Source: a virus. Taken from it: a stretch of DNA of 41,966 bases. A model generated the notes under the pieces. That model was not told the DNA's origin, searched no databases, and was given only the letters and a program-made list of their open reading frames with translations. Of the stretch, positions 1-9,196 are shown piece by piece (positions within the stretch are counted from its first letter, which is position 1; each line of letters opens with the position of its first letter). The DNA is taken from positions 1 to 41,966 of the IMG/VR virus record IMGVR_UViG_3300026221_000042. One strand, 5' to 3'. Both the position numbers and the translations under genes were made by a program.

Positions 1-1266
1 TCAGAGTCTAACTTTCATCAGATCTGCAAATCGCGTTGTATAAGCGGGTGAAAGCATCTGGCGTTTCATCTCCCAGCTCTTTTGTATTCCCTGTCCAGCA
101 AACCATACCCGCCCTTTTCCGCGGTGGTTAATACCATCGAGGACGGCCATCAGCTGCTCACTGTTAGAGCGTGGCTTGTACTCATCGAACAACCCCAGTT
201 GTGCGATACCTTGGCTGTAGAAATCACCCAGCATCACACCACACTTTTGAAATCGGTGGCCGTTCTGCCAGATAGCATCGAGGCATGTTGTGGCCGCCGC
301 TACAATGTCACGGCTGTCCTGCGTGGGGATTTGAAGTTTTGTGCCTGCCGTCTTGCCGTAGTAAATCTCGTTCACAGCAAACGGACTCGTTTTGACGAAT
401 GCTGAAATATGTCTGCAGAACTGGCGCTCTTCACGCAACTTCTCAGCAGCTCGTACTGCATGGCTGCATATTGCTTCTCGCATCATGTCATATTCCGTCA
501 CGCGGTCACCAAACGAACGGGAGCAGACGATCTGCTGTTTTGTAGGGGCGAATTCTTCAAGCTCCAAGCAAGGCTCCCCGCGTAGCTCTCTCACAGTTCT
601 CTCTAAGACGATGTTGAAGTGTTTGCGGATCAGTGGCGTCGGGGTGTCCGCCAATTGCAGAGCAGTTTTGATCCCCATGTCATTCAGCTTTTTCGATATT
701 CGACGACCAACGCCCCACACGTCCCCCACCTCTACCAGAGCCATTAGCTTACGCTGCCTGGCAAGCAGTGATAAATCGATGACCCCTCCGGTCTTTGTCC
801 ATTTCTTCGCTGCATGATTGGCAAGCTTTGCGAGGGTTTTTGTTGGCCCGATCCCTACACCCACAGTCAGCCCCGTCCACTGCAAAACTTTTGCTCTTAC
901 TTCACGCCCGAATTCCTCAAGATTTTTGCAGTTACTGACTCCCTGGAGGTTCATGAAGGCCTCGTCGATTGAATACACTTCAACGGCAGGTGACATTTCT
1001 TCTAGGACTGTCATTACTCGGTTCGACATGTCGGCATAAAGCGCATAGTTGCTGCTAAAAGTGACAATCTTATGCTGTTCGAACAGCTCACGCATTTTGA
1101 AAAACGGAGCACCCATCGGAACGCCCAGTAATTTTGCTTCGGCATTCCTGGCTATTACACAGCCATCATTGTTGCTTAAAACTACTACTGGTCGCCCTTT
1201 CAAATCCGGCCTGAACACAGTCTCACAACTGGCATAGAAGCTGTTCACATCTGCCAAGGCAAACAT
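1..1266 (-). CDS. umuC: DNA polymerase V catalytic subunit UmuC
   Basis: Y-family translesion polymerase. It would join two UmuD' subunits and RecA to copy damaged DNA. From the ATG at 1266 it is 421 residues, about the length of E. coli UmuC. The palm carboxylates are visible as D6 (ALADVNSFYAS) and D101/E102 (YSIDEAF). A QLGLF segment near residue 357 matches the beta-clamp-binding motif, and the C-terminus resembles the UmuC-specific DUF4113 tail. The upstream in-frame GTG at 1269 is rejected because the ATG overlaps the umuD stop (TGATG), the usual coupling. The pair lies beyond the tail-fibre gene, at the position of a lysogenic cargo operon. The window begins exactly at the stop codon, so nothing downstream can be seen. 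Confidence 0.96.
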   Translation of the reverse strand: MFALADVNSFYASCETVFRPDLKGRPVVVLSNNDGCVIARNAEAKLLGVPMGAPFFKMRELFEQHKIVTFSSNYALYADMSNRVMTVLEEMSPAVEVYSIDEAFMNLQGVSNCKNLEEFGREVRAKVLQWTGLTVGVGIGPTKTLAKLANHAAKKWTKTGGVIDLSLLARQRKLMALVEVGDVWGVGRRISKKLNDMGIKTALQLADTPTPLIRKHFNIVLERTVRELRGEPCLELEEFAPTKQQIVCSRSFGDRVTEYDMMREAICSHAVRAAEKLREERQFCRHISAFVKTSPFAVNEIYYGKTAGTKLQIPTQDSRDIVAAATTCLDAIWQNGHRFQKCGVMLGDFYSQGIAQLGLFDEYKPRSNSEQLMAVLDGINHRGKGRVWFAGQGIQKSWEMKRQMLSPAYTTRFADLMKVRL

Positions 1267-1688
1267 CACTGAAACCCGTTAATACTGAATGTCACGACGC
1301 CAAAAACTTCTAAGTCCTCGCCGCCGTCATGCAAGATAATTGGAGGGAAATCAGGATTCATTGGTTCGAGTTGGAAAACCGGGTGCGTGCACAGGCGCTT
1401 GACGGTGTATTCACCTGCCAGTGCTGCGATAATGATATCTCCGTGTTTTGCCTGCAGGCTCCGGTCAACCACCAACATTGAACCTTCATAAATTCCCGCA
1501 TCGACCATAGACATGCCGGTTGCCATTACAAAATAAGTGGCTGCTGGGTGATTTACGCAAAGCTCATTAAGATCGATGCCTTTTTCAATGTAATCCTGCG
1601 CAGGCGAAGGGAAACCCGCCTGCACTTTGTCTTGGAAAAAGGGTATCGAAAGCTTTGAAGGTTCTGGAATTGGGTAAAAGAGATTCAT
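1266..1688 (-). CDS. umuD: DNA polymerase V accessory subunit UmuD
   Basis: S24-family self-cleaving protein that becomes the active UmuD' after RecA-stimulated cleavage. With the ATG at 1688 the protein has 140 residues, and the key positions fall exactly where E. coli UmuD has them: cleavage site A24-G25 (VQAGFPSP), nucleophile S60 (GMSMVD) and K97 (YTVKRL). That agreement decides the start; an upstream start at 1718 would run through the LexA box. The gene overlaps umuC by one base and is preceded by a LexA operator, so both genes should be SOS-induced, independent of the phage late promoter. Confidence 0.96.
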   Translation of the reverse strand: MNLFYPIPEPSKLSIPFFQDKVQAGFPSPAQDYIEKGIDLNELCVNHPAATYFVMATGMSMVDAGIYEGSMLVVDRSLQAKHGDIIIAALAGEYTVKRLCTHPVFQLEPMNPDFPPIILHDGGEDLEVFGVVTFSINGFQ

Positions 1689-1706
1689 AATGCACGCCTG
1701 AAATAA

Positions 1707-1722
1707 CTGGTTATACATACAG
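1707..1722 (-). promoter_or_regulatory. LexA (SOS) box upstream of umuDC
   Basis: The sequence CTGGTTATACATACAG has the LexA form CTG-N10-CAG with an AT-rich alternating core, 18 bases upstream of the umuD ATG. On the minus strand a TATACT hexamer overlaps its outer edge and could be the -10 box; the -35 is weak. This placement would let host LexA repress umuDC in the lysogen. Confidence 0.88.
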
Positions 1723-1800
1723 TATAATCATGCTTTTTGGGTGTTGGGAAGCCAGAGTTTATAAGTAGCCGTTATGGTGCTGATCGGGAAGGAAAGATAA

Positions 1801-3123
1801 TTATGACGCCTGTTCACTCTGCGTACCGTCCAGCATTGCCGCTTTAATCTCATTTATCTGAGCTCTGCAAGCATCAGGATCCTCAAGAGCCAGCTCTACA
1901 AGTTTGAATAACTGCTTGATGGCTTCCGTGTGATAGGCAGCAGCGACACCGGAGGTGTCCATATATTTGAAATCCTCTACCACACTCTTGTCACTAAACT
2001 CCCGTGGGCCATAGGTTTTTACAGCCTCCGGGCACCAAACCTCTACATCTTGAGCAATAAGCCCTACGGACCGCTCACCATCCTGAAGATCATACGAGCA
2101 TCCGAGCCAACTGCAGACGGCAGATAATGGGCTTTCAACTGCCTGTATTTTGGATTTATGCCTTTTGTCTGAACCATTCACCCATGGACCAGCCCCTGAA
2201 GCCGAACCATCGCGATTGAATGCCCATACTTTATATGCGCCAGTGGCCGCGCCATTGTAATAAATTGAGTAGCTTAGGGAGTCCCTGCCCGGTCCGCGCG
2301 TAATGCCAGCAATCCAGAAATCTCCATACCAATTATATCTATGGGCTCCAGCAAAGTCGGATGAGGCAGTGGAACCATCACCAGAAACTAAAGATATGTT
2401 GTTATTATTTCCTTCCGTACCAGCTACTCGCCCAGGCATTGTAAGACCCGAAGCCAAACTTATAAGAACACCACCATTGAAAGTAGCCAGAGAATTGCCT
2501 GCACAGGTTAGATTGCCATTCAATGTGCCGCCGGTGGATCGCTGTAATGCTCCATCGATTCTTGAATCATCACCTGCAGCGACAGTTCCAGCTTTTTTTC
2601 CTACATCGAGAACTGCAGCCCCCTTCAGGTCAAGAGATATTCTGGCGGCCGCTTTATCTGGGATATCGCTTAGGTTTTGAGATTTGTCTAACTTATCCAC
2701 CATGTCTGCGGTCAATTTAGCGAAAGAAGAACCCGAGACAAGTAACCCACCAGGCATCGTTAAACTAACCGTGCCGGGTGACGTGTAAAATGTCTGCCAA
2801 ACAGCCTGCATTGTCTGATTGTCGGCGAATGCCTTCGTGATTTGCTGCGCCAGCGTCATCGTGATCGCTGTGCGGTCACCGGAGAGCATCGGGATACCAA
2901 CGTACGCAGCCTCCGTCACTGCCACAGGGAAAGCGATAACTAGCGTGATCTGCGTATCGTTGTCGATACTCTTAATCTCAAAGGACCGCGGGCTGACAGT
3001 GTTATAACCAATCAGCAGCATGTCACCTGGCCGCAGGCCCGAGTTTGTCCATGCCGTTCCAGTCCCCATTACAACGGCGCTATTCGCTGTGGTTTTTACT
3101 GTGCCGGTGTTATACCAGGTCAT
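1801..3123 (-). CDS. Tail fibre protein with C-terminal S74 chaperone domain
   Basis: 440 residues. The N-terminal part (about 1-130) looks like the tail-attachment region of enterobacterial phage fibres. The middle (about 130-310) is Gly/Ser/Asn-rich and beta-like. The last 130 residues resemble the peptidase S74 intramolecular chaperone domain, with the GSDKRHK segment near residue 320 in the place of the Ser/Lys self-cleavage dyad, followed by GLIAQDVE. In this family the domain helps the fibre trimerise and is then released. A good ribosome site (AAGGAT) precedes the ATG at 3123. The gene ends the late operon, 10 bases after the preceding tail gene, and is likely to contact the host surface. 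The receptor is unknown. Confidence 0.85.
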   Translation of the reverse strand: MTWYNTGTVKTTANSAVVMGTGTAWTNSGLRPGDMLLIGYNTVSPRSFEIKSIDNDTQITLVIAFPVAVTEAAYVGIPMLSGDRTAITMTLAQQITKAFADNQTMQAVWQTFYTSPGTVSLTMPGGLLVSGSSFAKLTADMVDKLDKSQNLSDIPDKAAARISLDLKGAAVLDVGKKAGTVAAGDDSRIDGALQRSTGGTLNGNLTCAGNSLATFNGGVLISLASGLTMPGRVAGTEGNNNNISLVSGDGSTASSDFAGAHRYNWYGDFWIAGITRGPGRDSLSYSIYYNGAATGAYKVWAFNRDGSASGAGPWVNGSDKRHKSKIQAVESPLSAVCSWLGCSYDLQDGERSVGLIAQDVEVWCPEAVKTYGPREFSDKSVVEDFKYMDTSGVAAAYHTEAIKQLFKLVELALEDPDACRAQINEIKAAMLDGTQSEQAS

Positions 3124-3132
3124 ATCGAATCC

Positions 3133-4137
3133 TTAAAAATAGTCTGATGCCCAGATGAATGGGATTGGCTTGCTGTCATAACTGATAGTGTCGTAGTTCC
3201 GTCCACTGGTATCCCCGGTAGCGACGATATTCGTGCCACCTCCGACTATGGCATTGCCTGTTCGAATAATTCCAAGATGAAACCAAACACCTGTAGCTAA
3301 CCTTCCTCCAATTCGGAAAACGGGTATCATCGGCCCCTGTGCCTGGTCAGCATCGCTAAAATACGTTGCTGCATTACCGGAGTTCGGCGTGTTTATCTGC
3401 CCCCTATAAAGCATGGGAGTTTCTTCACTTGTGAAACTAACTCGTCCATCTGCGCCGTATATAGCAATGCCCCATGCTGGCATAACTGGGACCCGTATCG
3501 AGAACGCGCAAACTTTTAAATAAATGGATATTCCTGACTGACTACCGCCATTGTAATAACCTTTTAATGTCTTTGAGGCCGTATCATATACAATTGCTAC
3601 ATCAGGATTATTCCATGAGCAAAAAACAATGGCATTATCTGCAACAGGCAATGTTAAATTACCAGTAAATATCCCGTCCCATTTATAGCTTAAAAACATC
3701 CCATATCTACTATCCACAACATAGGGGAATTGTCCGCCGCCTATAACTTTAATTCCATAACCGTCAATTGAGGCTTCAGCATATATACAGAAAACATTTA
3801 CCTTCGATGGTCTCTCAGAGGGTGCTCCAGCAAAGCTATAATTGACCCCGGTATAATCGAGGTTTAAGTTTAATGACACACTCCGGGCTGCGTTGTCTAC
3901 TGATATTACCAGGCCGCGATAATCGAGAACGTTGCTGACTGACGGCCTTAGCGGGCAACTCACGTTATCAGGTATTGCTATCAGCGTACTACCGGCGGGA
4001 CATACAGATGCAAAGCTTTGGAAGGCATTATTGTTTTTCCCAAGTGTTATCGGCACATCCATTGTGCCTACATAGGTTAAAGGCCTGGCTCCGGCTAGGT
4101 TAAACATCTTGCTGCCATAGGTCGCTATTCCATACAT
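3133..4137 (-). CDS. Tail-tip-associated protein of unknown function
   Basis: 334 residues, no catalytic motif seen. It begins MYGIATYGSKMFNL and is rich in aromatic and beta-branched residues with few charges, like tail-tip and fibre accessory proteins that follow gene J in lambda-like phages (some belong to DUF6453, an uncertain match here). Its ATG overlaps the stop of J (TAATG), so it is translationally coupled to the tail tip gene, and the tail fibre follows after 9 bases. A structural or receptor-recognition role is inferred from position only. Confidence 0.75.
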   Translation of the reverse strand: MYGIATYGSKMFNLAGARPLTYVGTMDVPITLGKNNNAFQSFASVCPAGSTLIAIPDNVSCPLRPSVSNVLDYRGLVISVDNAARSVSLNLNLDYTGVNYSFAGAPSERPSKVNVFCIYAEASIDGYGIKVIGGGQFPYVVDSRYGMFLSYKWDGIFTGNLTLPVADNAIVFCSWNNPDVAIVYDTASKTLKGYYNGGSQSGISIYLKVCAFSIRVPVMPAWGIAIYGADGRVSFTSEETPMLYRGQINTPNSGNAATYFSDADQAQGPMIPVFRIGGRLATGVWFHLGIIRTGNAIVGGGTNIVATGDTSGRNYDTISYDSKPIPFIWASDYF

Positions 4138-7100
4138 TAAGATAACTTCCCGACTTTAACTTTTAAATTCCCGCTTCCATCAAAGACAGAAAGCCCCTCG
4201 CTATTAATTAACACTCGCCCTTGCCCTGCAACAGCACCATTAAATTCAAACCCAGACCCTTTATCCAAATTCCATCCCTGCGTACCTGCAACGTAATTAT
4301 TGGATCGAATAAAGTTTCCAATCATAGCGTTGGTTATTGTTCCCTCTTGAATAAATGCTGAATTCATAAACACCTGGCCGCCGACTATAGCGAAAGGTGA
4401 ATATTGCCCGCTGCCTGAGTTGCTCATTAATACGAACTGATCGGCTTTAAACGCGATACGGCTTGTCACTGCTTGACCAGCATTTGCAATAACGGCTATC
4501 GACATTCCCGCGTCGTAATAATTGCCGTTCATGTTCACGCCAGCTTTAAGGCTATAAATGGCGCTGCCTGAACCGTCCTGGTTAAAAACAGATGTCATCT
4601 TCTGTTCGATGGCCGCGACGTTCTGCTCGTAATTGGCCTGAACGGTTGTTGTCAGGTCAGCGAGAGCCTGCTGGGTTGTGGCCACTGTTGTTGTGACAAT
4701 GAGGACATCAGCCCTGACAGCCCCTAGTTGCGCATACTGGTGCTGAATACCAGAGTTGTTAGCAATAGCATTTTGAAGAATTGCTTCAATGCTTCCGCCG
4801 ATTTGCTCACTAAGCCGCTTACCGTCTTCGTCATTCAGGAACCCATCAGCAATGTCGCCGAGGTAATCGCCCGCCTGGTCGTTCGCCATGCCTCGGATCC
4901 AGTCGGTATAACCCGACTCGTTGCCGGTCTTATCCACCAGTTGAGCGCGATACCAAAATATCTGGCCCGCTTTCAGACCCTGTTGAACGTAGGTGCGCTG
5001 AGGATAAGGGACATCAGTAAGCAATAATGCATCGGCACCATCACCGCTGAGCGCGTACTGTATTTCGGTATTGCGGGTGTCTTCCGCGCCATCAGGAAAT
5101 CCCCAATCAAGCTGAATGCCCCAGTTAATCGGCGTCGTGCGGAACCCTACAGGTTTCGGCGGTGCGCCCTCCTTCCCGTTGAGCTGAGTCTCTACTGATG
5201 TTGCCCAGACAGAGGAAATGTCGCTGGCGTTTATAGCACGTACCCGGACCAGATAGCGGCCGGCATAAATGCCAGTGATATCGAAAGAGGATGCTGAAGT
5301 GCGTGGAACAGAGATCCAGTTGCTGTTGTCTTTGCGCCACTGGGCTTCGTACGCAATCGCATTGTCGGCTGCATTCCACTGAACGTGCATGGTCGTAACG
5401 GCAATACCCTGGCTAACGGAGGAGAAACTGCTGATAACAATGCCAGTCGGAGGCGCCTGTACGCCGGGTGGGATAACCGAGATCGGCCTGTCTTCGATTC
5501 GCGCACCGGTGTCAATGCGTTCGTATTTGTCCGGATCGTGAAAGATGGCTGAGATGGTGAACGTGTTATCACCGTTATCCGCCAGGCTGGTCACGCGGTA
5601 TTGCTGCACAAAGAGGTCATCAGCATCCACTGCCCAGACAGCCTGGGGGAGCGGCGTTTCACTGTATGCAGTGGTAACTGTCACTACTTTGCCAACAACA
5701 GCCTGAACTGTTCTGGCCTGAGATTTCCCGCTGGGCATATTCAGCAGCAATCGGTCATTTGTTTTTACGTCAGCAACACGGTCGAGGGTAATATTTCGCC
5801 CAGATACCGTACTCACACGGCCACCCATAGCGCGGCCGGCACGTTGCGGATCTGCAACAGCTATAATTCGACCAGGTGGTGATAAATGACCGTCCAGCCC
5901 CACACTAAAAGTGACCAGGCTATCTTTGGCATTTGTTAACAGCGCCCAGCGGCCACGGCGGTTTGCCTCGGACTGGCGCGTACAACCGATAGCAGTAATT
6001 TCTGTCTGGTTGAAATCGTACCGGCGAACAAGGTCAGGATCAGAAACCGCCTCAACTGCATCAGCATAATGATTTATTGGGTCTGACCAGCCGACCATCG
6101 CGGTGCTGTAGCGTGTGCGTTCACTGCTCGAGGAGTATGTGAATTTTCCATTGATGACACTGGCACGGGTATAGGTGAAATCGATATCACGCGGCATATC
6201 CGCCAGCGCCACCATCTGATTATCCCACCAGTAGGTCATGCCACGAAAGATACCGGCGAGGTCAGTCAGCACGGTCCAGGCTTCTTCCTGTGACTGGATA
6301 TAGACGTCACAGATGAAACGCGGTTCCATACCCGAGCCACCACGCCCATCAGGTACAAGCTGATCGCAATACTGAGCAATGCGGTACAGCTCATAGCGGT
6401 CAATCTGACTTGCATCGATGCGCTGGCCCAGACCGTACATCTGAGAAGTCACTATGTCGTAGAACACCCATGCCGGGTTATTGGTCCACGCCCATTTGAA
6501 ATTACCCAACCAGGTACCTGTATATGTCCGGCTGATGGGATCATAGTTATCCGGTACCCGAACAATAAGCATTTTCGGCTTACACGTTATCTGCGGGATA
6601 CGGTTCGGAAACTGTTTTGCATCAAACTCAACATAAAGCAGCGCAGTATTTGGATAACGTAACTTTGCATCGATTACTTCCGTCAGCATGCCGAGTTTCA
6701 TCGTGTCGGCTATACGTGCACTGTTGGCATTTGGTGTCTGCCTACGTACGCGAACCTGCCAGCCTGTTGTGGCCTTGGGTAGCGTGATGCGGTGGCTGCG
6801 CTCGTAGGTTGTTGTAGTCTTGCCATCTACAGCCGTCGAAATCACTTCATGATAAGCTCCACCATCCGTTGCCAGGTCAACGGCGTATTCAATCCGATAG
6901 CCCACCACGTCGCCGTTAGTCCTCTGCTCCTGAAGCGCCGGCCAGTTGAAGGTCAGTCGTAAAGCATCCAGCAGGGTATTCGTAACCGAACGCACCCAGT
7001 TAGATGCGCTGGTGATCTCGGAATCAATCGTGACGCCGTTCTCTACGCTCGGCATGCCCTGAATGTAAGTTTGTTGCTGGGTGCCGGGACGGAATTCCCA

Positions 7101-7307
7101 TTTAAGGTTTTCGTAATTTTGGGAACCGATCGGCGTACCATCGAGGTAAATACTTGAGCCATCGAGGCCACCAGCAAATTCACCGTTCCCAAGCGCAACG
7201 AGTATTTTTGCAACGGCTATAGACTGCAGATCATCAGGTGATTCTGTCGGCGTACTTCCGCCACTACTGCCACCTTTACGGCCTTTAATGAGAGTAGAAG
7301 TTGCCAT
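4137..7307 (-). CDS. J: Tail tip / host specificity protein J
   Basis: About 1056 residues, near lambda J (1132). Many segments match lambda J in order: an N-terminal block ending in a PNTAL motif near residue 220, the YDP/Y(T/S)G.W.G.FK stretch near 270, YGLGQRIDASQID near 300, CDQLVPDG near 325, and a run of fibronectin-type repeats between about 600 and 800. The C-terminal 250 residues (coiled-coil-like, then DUF1983-type) replace lambda's fibre-attachment end. J forms the tip that contacts the receptor. I chose the ATG at 7307; an in-frame GTG at 7331 lies inside a terminator hairpin and is less likely. Confidence 0.95.
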   Translation of the reverse strand: MATSTLIKGRKGGSSGGSTPTESPDDLQSIAVAKILVALGNGEFAGGLDGSSIYLDGTPIGSQNYENLKWEFRPGTQQQTYIQGMPSVENGVTIDSEITSASNWVRSVTNTLLDALRLTFNWPALQEQRTNGDVVGYRIEYAVDLATDGGAYHEVISTAVDGKTTTTYERSHRITLPKATTGWQVRVRRQTPNANSARIADTMKLGMLTEVIDAKLRYPNTALLYVEFDAKQFPNRIPQITCKPKMLIVRVPDNYDPISRTYTGTWLGNFKWAWTNNPAWVFYDIVTSQMYGLGQRIDASQIDRYELYRIAQYCDQLVPDGRGGSGMEPRFICDVYIQSQEEAWTVLTDLAGIFRGMTYWWDNQMVALADMPRDIDFTYTRASVINGKFTYSSSSERTRYSTAMVGWSDPINHYADAVEAVSDPDLVRRYDFNQTEITAIGCTRQSEANRRGRWALLTNAKDSLVTFSVGLDGHLSPPGRIIAVADPQRAGRAMGGRVSTVSGRNITLDRVADVKTNDRLLLNMPSGKSQARTVQAVVGKVVTVTTAYSETPLPQAVWAVDADDLFVQQYRVTSLADNGDNTFTISAIFHDPDKYERIDTGARIEDRPISVIPPGVQAPPTGIVISSFSSVSQGIAVTTMHVQWNAADNAIAYEAQWRKDNSNWISVPRTSASSFDITGIYAGRYLVRVRAINASDISSVWATSVETQLNGKEGAPPKPVGFRTTPINWGIQLDWGFPDGAEDTRNTEIQYALSGDGADALLLTDVPYPQRTYVQQGLKAGQIFWYRAQLVDKTGNESGYTDWIRGMANDQAGDYLGDIADGFLNDEDGKRLSEQIGGSIEAILQNAIANNSGIQHQYAQLGAVRADVLIVTTTVATTQQALADLTTTVQANYEQNVAAIEQKMTSVFNQDGSGSAIYSLKAGVNMNGNYYDAGMSIAVIANAGQAVTSRIAFKADQFVLMSNSGSGQYSPFAIVGGQVFMNSAFIQEGTITNAMIGNFIRSNNYVAGTQGWNLDKGSGFEFNGAVAGQGRVLINSEGLSVFDGSGNLKVKVGKLS

Positions 7308-7319
7308 ATTGCGCCCATT

Positions 7320-7341
7320 AAAAAAGGCCACCGAAGTGACC
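7320..7341 (-). terminator. Intrinsic terminator between I and J
   Basis: On the minus strand GGTCAC-TTCG-GTGGCC forms a 6-bp stem with a TTCG tetraloop, followed directly by six T. It lies just before the J start codon, inside the late operon, so full J expression would need read-through. Confidence 0.75.
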
Positions 7342-7392
7342 TTTAATGTGTAATATTTCGAGGCGATAAAACCTCAGTAATGGAGTGTTATT

Positions 7393-8022
7393 TTACTGCT
7401 GATCCTCGGTGTAGATACCGGCGGAAATAATCGCACCTCCTATCTCACGCTGACCGTATCCCACGCCGACCGGATTGCCCTGCGCGGTAGTGTTTACCGG
7501 GCCGCCGAAAGCGTATGAAGGTTTATTGTCTGGATCTTGCCGGGTTCGAAGGCCGGTTGCTTGCGGTGAAAGCATCTGAGAAACACCGCCCAACGCCAGT
7601 GATGCACCAACCAGTGTCGCAGTACCGTAACCACCAGCAGCACCAAAACCCGCTCCCATACCAATCGAGGTTCCAGCACTGAAATAGGCAGATACGGCAA
7701 TTATCGCGACACCGAGAATAGTTTGGAACATGCCAGCTCTTTTACTTCCTATGATCACCGGTACTATATGAATTTCCTTACCCGAATTAAGATTCTCTAA
7801 ATCATCCTTACAAACATTTCTCTTACCTTTAAATATCGCAAAGGTAATTCCGCGTTGCTTTGAGTTTATAAGGAACTGTTCAAATCCGGGGAGGGTTACA
7901 CACAATGCTTTCATAGCATCCTTAGTTCTAACTACTACTCGTTGATGCTCACGACCGAATAACCTTACTAATGAACCGCTGAGTTTAATGGTGGTAAGTT
8001 CTTCTGAAATCATCTGGGGCAT
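7393..8022 (-). CDS. I: Tail assembly protein I
   Basis: 209 residues from the ATG at 8022, chosen because GGAGA lies 5 bases upstream; the TTG at 8034 would overlap the upstream terminator. The N-terminal 95 residues fit the ubiquitin-like fold of lambda I family proteins. A hydrophobic, glycine-rich stretch follows (residues about 100-150, GMGAGFGAAGGYGTATL), then a short tail rich in Gly and Pro. The order K, I, J is that of lambda, where I helps build the tail tip. The lipoprotein gene between K and I is an insertion relative to lambda. Confidence 0.88.
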   Translation of the reverse strand: MPQMISEELTTIKLSGSLVRLFGREHQRVVVRTKDAMKALCVTLPGFEQFLINSKQRGITFAIFKGKRNVCKDDLENLNSGKEIHIVPVIIGSKRAGMFQTILGVAIIAVSAYFSAGTSIGMGAGFGAAGGYGTATLVGASLALGGVSQMLSPQATGLRTRQDPDNKPSYAFGGPVNTTAQGNPVGVGYGQREIGGAIISAGIYTEDQQ

Positions 8023-8032
8023 AAATTTCTCC

Positions 8033-8055
8033 AAAAAAAACCGCGCTGAGCGCGG
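8033..8055 (-). terminator. Intrinsic terminator after the tail-operon lipoprotein gene
   Basis: On the minus strand CCGCGC-TCA-GCGCGG is followed by eight T. It sits 6 bases after the lipoprotein stop, and the end of its T-run borders the ribosome site of gene I. Confidence 0.82.
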
Positions 8056-8061
8056 CCTTAG

Positions 8062-8427
8062 TTATAAGCATGTCTGTATGTCATTCACTGTATTATCCAG
8101 CCTACCCTGATTTCCTCCGACCCAAGTATGAGTCGTTGCTGAGTAGAACCGTATATCAGTAGTATGCTTGCTACTTTTTATGTCAATAAGTTCAAAATTA
8201 CCCTGGGAGGCTATGCTTATTCCATTTTCAATTGGTCGGAAATTAATTTGCGTAGAAAGTCCCGCGTAACTATGGGTTTCCATATTATTTGCTATACAGC
8301 GAGAAAGTGTATCTGCGCTTTTATTTGATACAAACGTAGCGTAGGGCTTAGCGTCACGCATTTCTGATGGTGTAACTGCACAGCCGGTTAGAAGAAGCGC
8401 TGCCAACAGGCAAGTTGCTTTTATCAT
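8062..8427 (-). CDS. Small lipoprotein inserted between tail genes K and I
   Basis: 121 residues with a short lipoprotein signal: MIK, a hydrophobic core, and the lipobox LTGC with Cys16. It should be lipidated and, with Ala17-Val18 after the Cys, sorted to the outer membrane. Two further Cys (about 44 and 120) could form a disulfide in the periplasm. A strong AGGAGG site precedes the ATG at 8427, and a terminator follows the stop, which marks it as a self-contained cargo gene. Small lipoproteins in tail operons of lambdoid phages (for example Cor of N15/phi80) block receptor function or superinfection. No similarity to Cor is evident here, so that role is only a possibility. Confidence 0.8.
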   Translation of the reverse strand: MIKATCLLAALLLTGCAVTPSEMRDAKPYATFVSNKSADTLSRCIANNMETHSYAGLSTQINFRPIENGISIASQGNFELIDIKSSKHTTDIRFYSATTHTWVGGNQGRLDNTVNDIQTCL

Positions 8428-8485
8428 TAAATCCTCCTGATTTCAGAAGTTGATATTAGCACCCCCACACGATCTGAAAAGAGAA

Positions 8486-9193
8486 TCAGAGCAAATCTTT
8501 ATACCTGACTATTTTTATGGTCCGGTCCATCCACTGGCCGCCATACGGAACGCGCTGGCTCAACATGCCGTACATATGGTGCAGCAGCATGCCATCATCA
8601 GTCAGTATCCCGGCGTGGTTCGCCACTGGTGCCGATACTTGCATGATCACCATATCCCCGGCGCGTAGCTGCCCTGAGAACTCCCGGAAACCGCACTCGT
8701 ACCAGTTATCTATGTACAGATTTTCTTCGCCAGATTCCCACCAATGCCGGTCTACACGGTAATCCTTCAACTCGATGCCGTGCGTCTGCCGGAAGTAGGA
8801 CATTATCAGCCCCCAGCAGTCGGTGTGTCCGAGTACGAACTGACGCCCTATCAGCGGCAAATCGCCCCGCGGCTGAATGGTCCGTAAATCCCCCTCTGGC
8901 CAGCTGGCTATGTGCCAAGGTAATTCGTGGTTATCGCATTGCGCCTGATCGAGCTCACTGGGTTGCGTCGTGGCGTCAGGGTGGCTGTGCACGATAGCGA
9001 TGATTGTTCCCCAATCTTCGGCCTCTACGTATCCTTCTGGGTCCAGATGAAACTGCTCGGTGGGATCACTGGCGAGATTCCGGCACGGAAAGTAGCGTTC
9101 GACCCGTGATTTCTGAGCCACTACTCCGCAGGCTTCGTTTGGGTAGTCTGCCTCCGCGTGGGCCATGATAGCTTTGAGTGTTTTCTCTCTCAT
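8486..9193 (-). CDS. K: Tail assembly protein K (JAMM peptidase plus NlpC/P60)
   Basis: 235 residues, the usual length for lambda K-type proteins. The N-terminal half carries the JAMM/MPN metal site: E20, then HSHP (H69, H71) followed by D82. The C-terminal half is an NlpC/P60 domain with the catalytic Cys126 in GHTDCWGL and a His in NHAGI near residue 192. In lambda, K is needed for tail tip assembly and may cut peptidoglycan during DNA entry. The gene starts 3 bases after the stop of L. Confidence 0.93.
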   Translation of the reverse strand: MREKTLKAIMAHAEADYPNEACGVVAQKSRVERYFPCRNLASDPTEQFHLDPEGYVEAEDWGTIIAIVHSHPDATTQPSELDQAQCDNHELPWHIASWPEGDLRTIQPRGDLPLIGRQFVLGHTDCWGLIMSYFRQTHGIELKDYRVDRHWWESGEENLYIDNWYECGFREFSGQLRAGDMVIMQVSAPVANHAGILTDDGMLLHHMYGMLSQRVPYGGQWMDRTIKIVRYKDLL

Positions 9194-9196
9194 AAT

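Noticed and set aside
5125-5572. Two leftward ORFs inside J
   Set aside because: Shadows of J in other frames; J is a firm match throughout.
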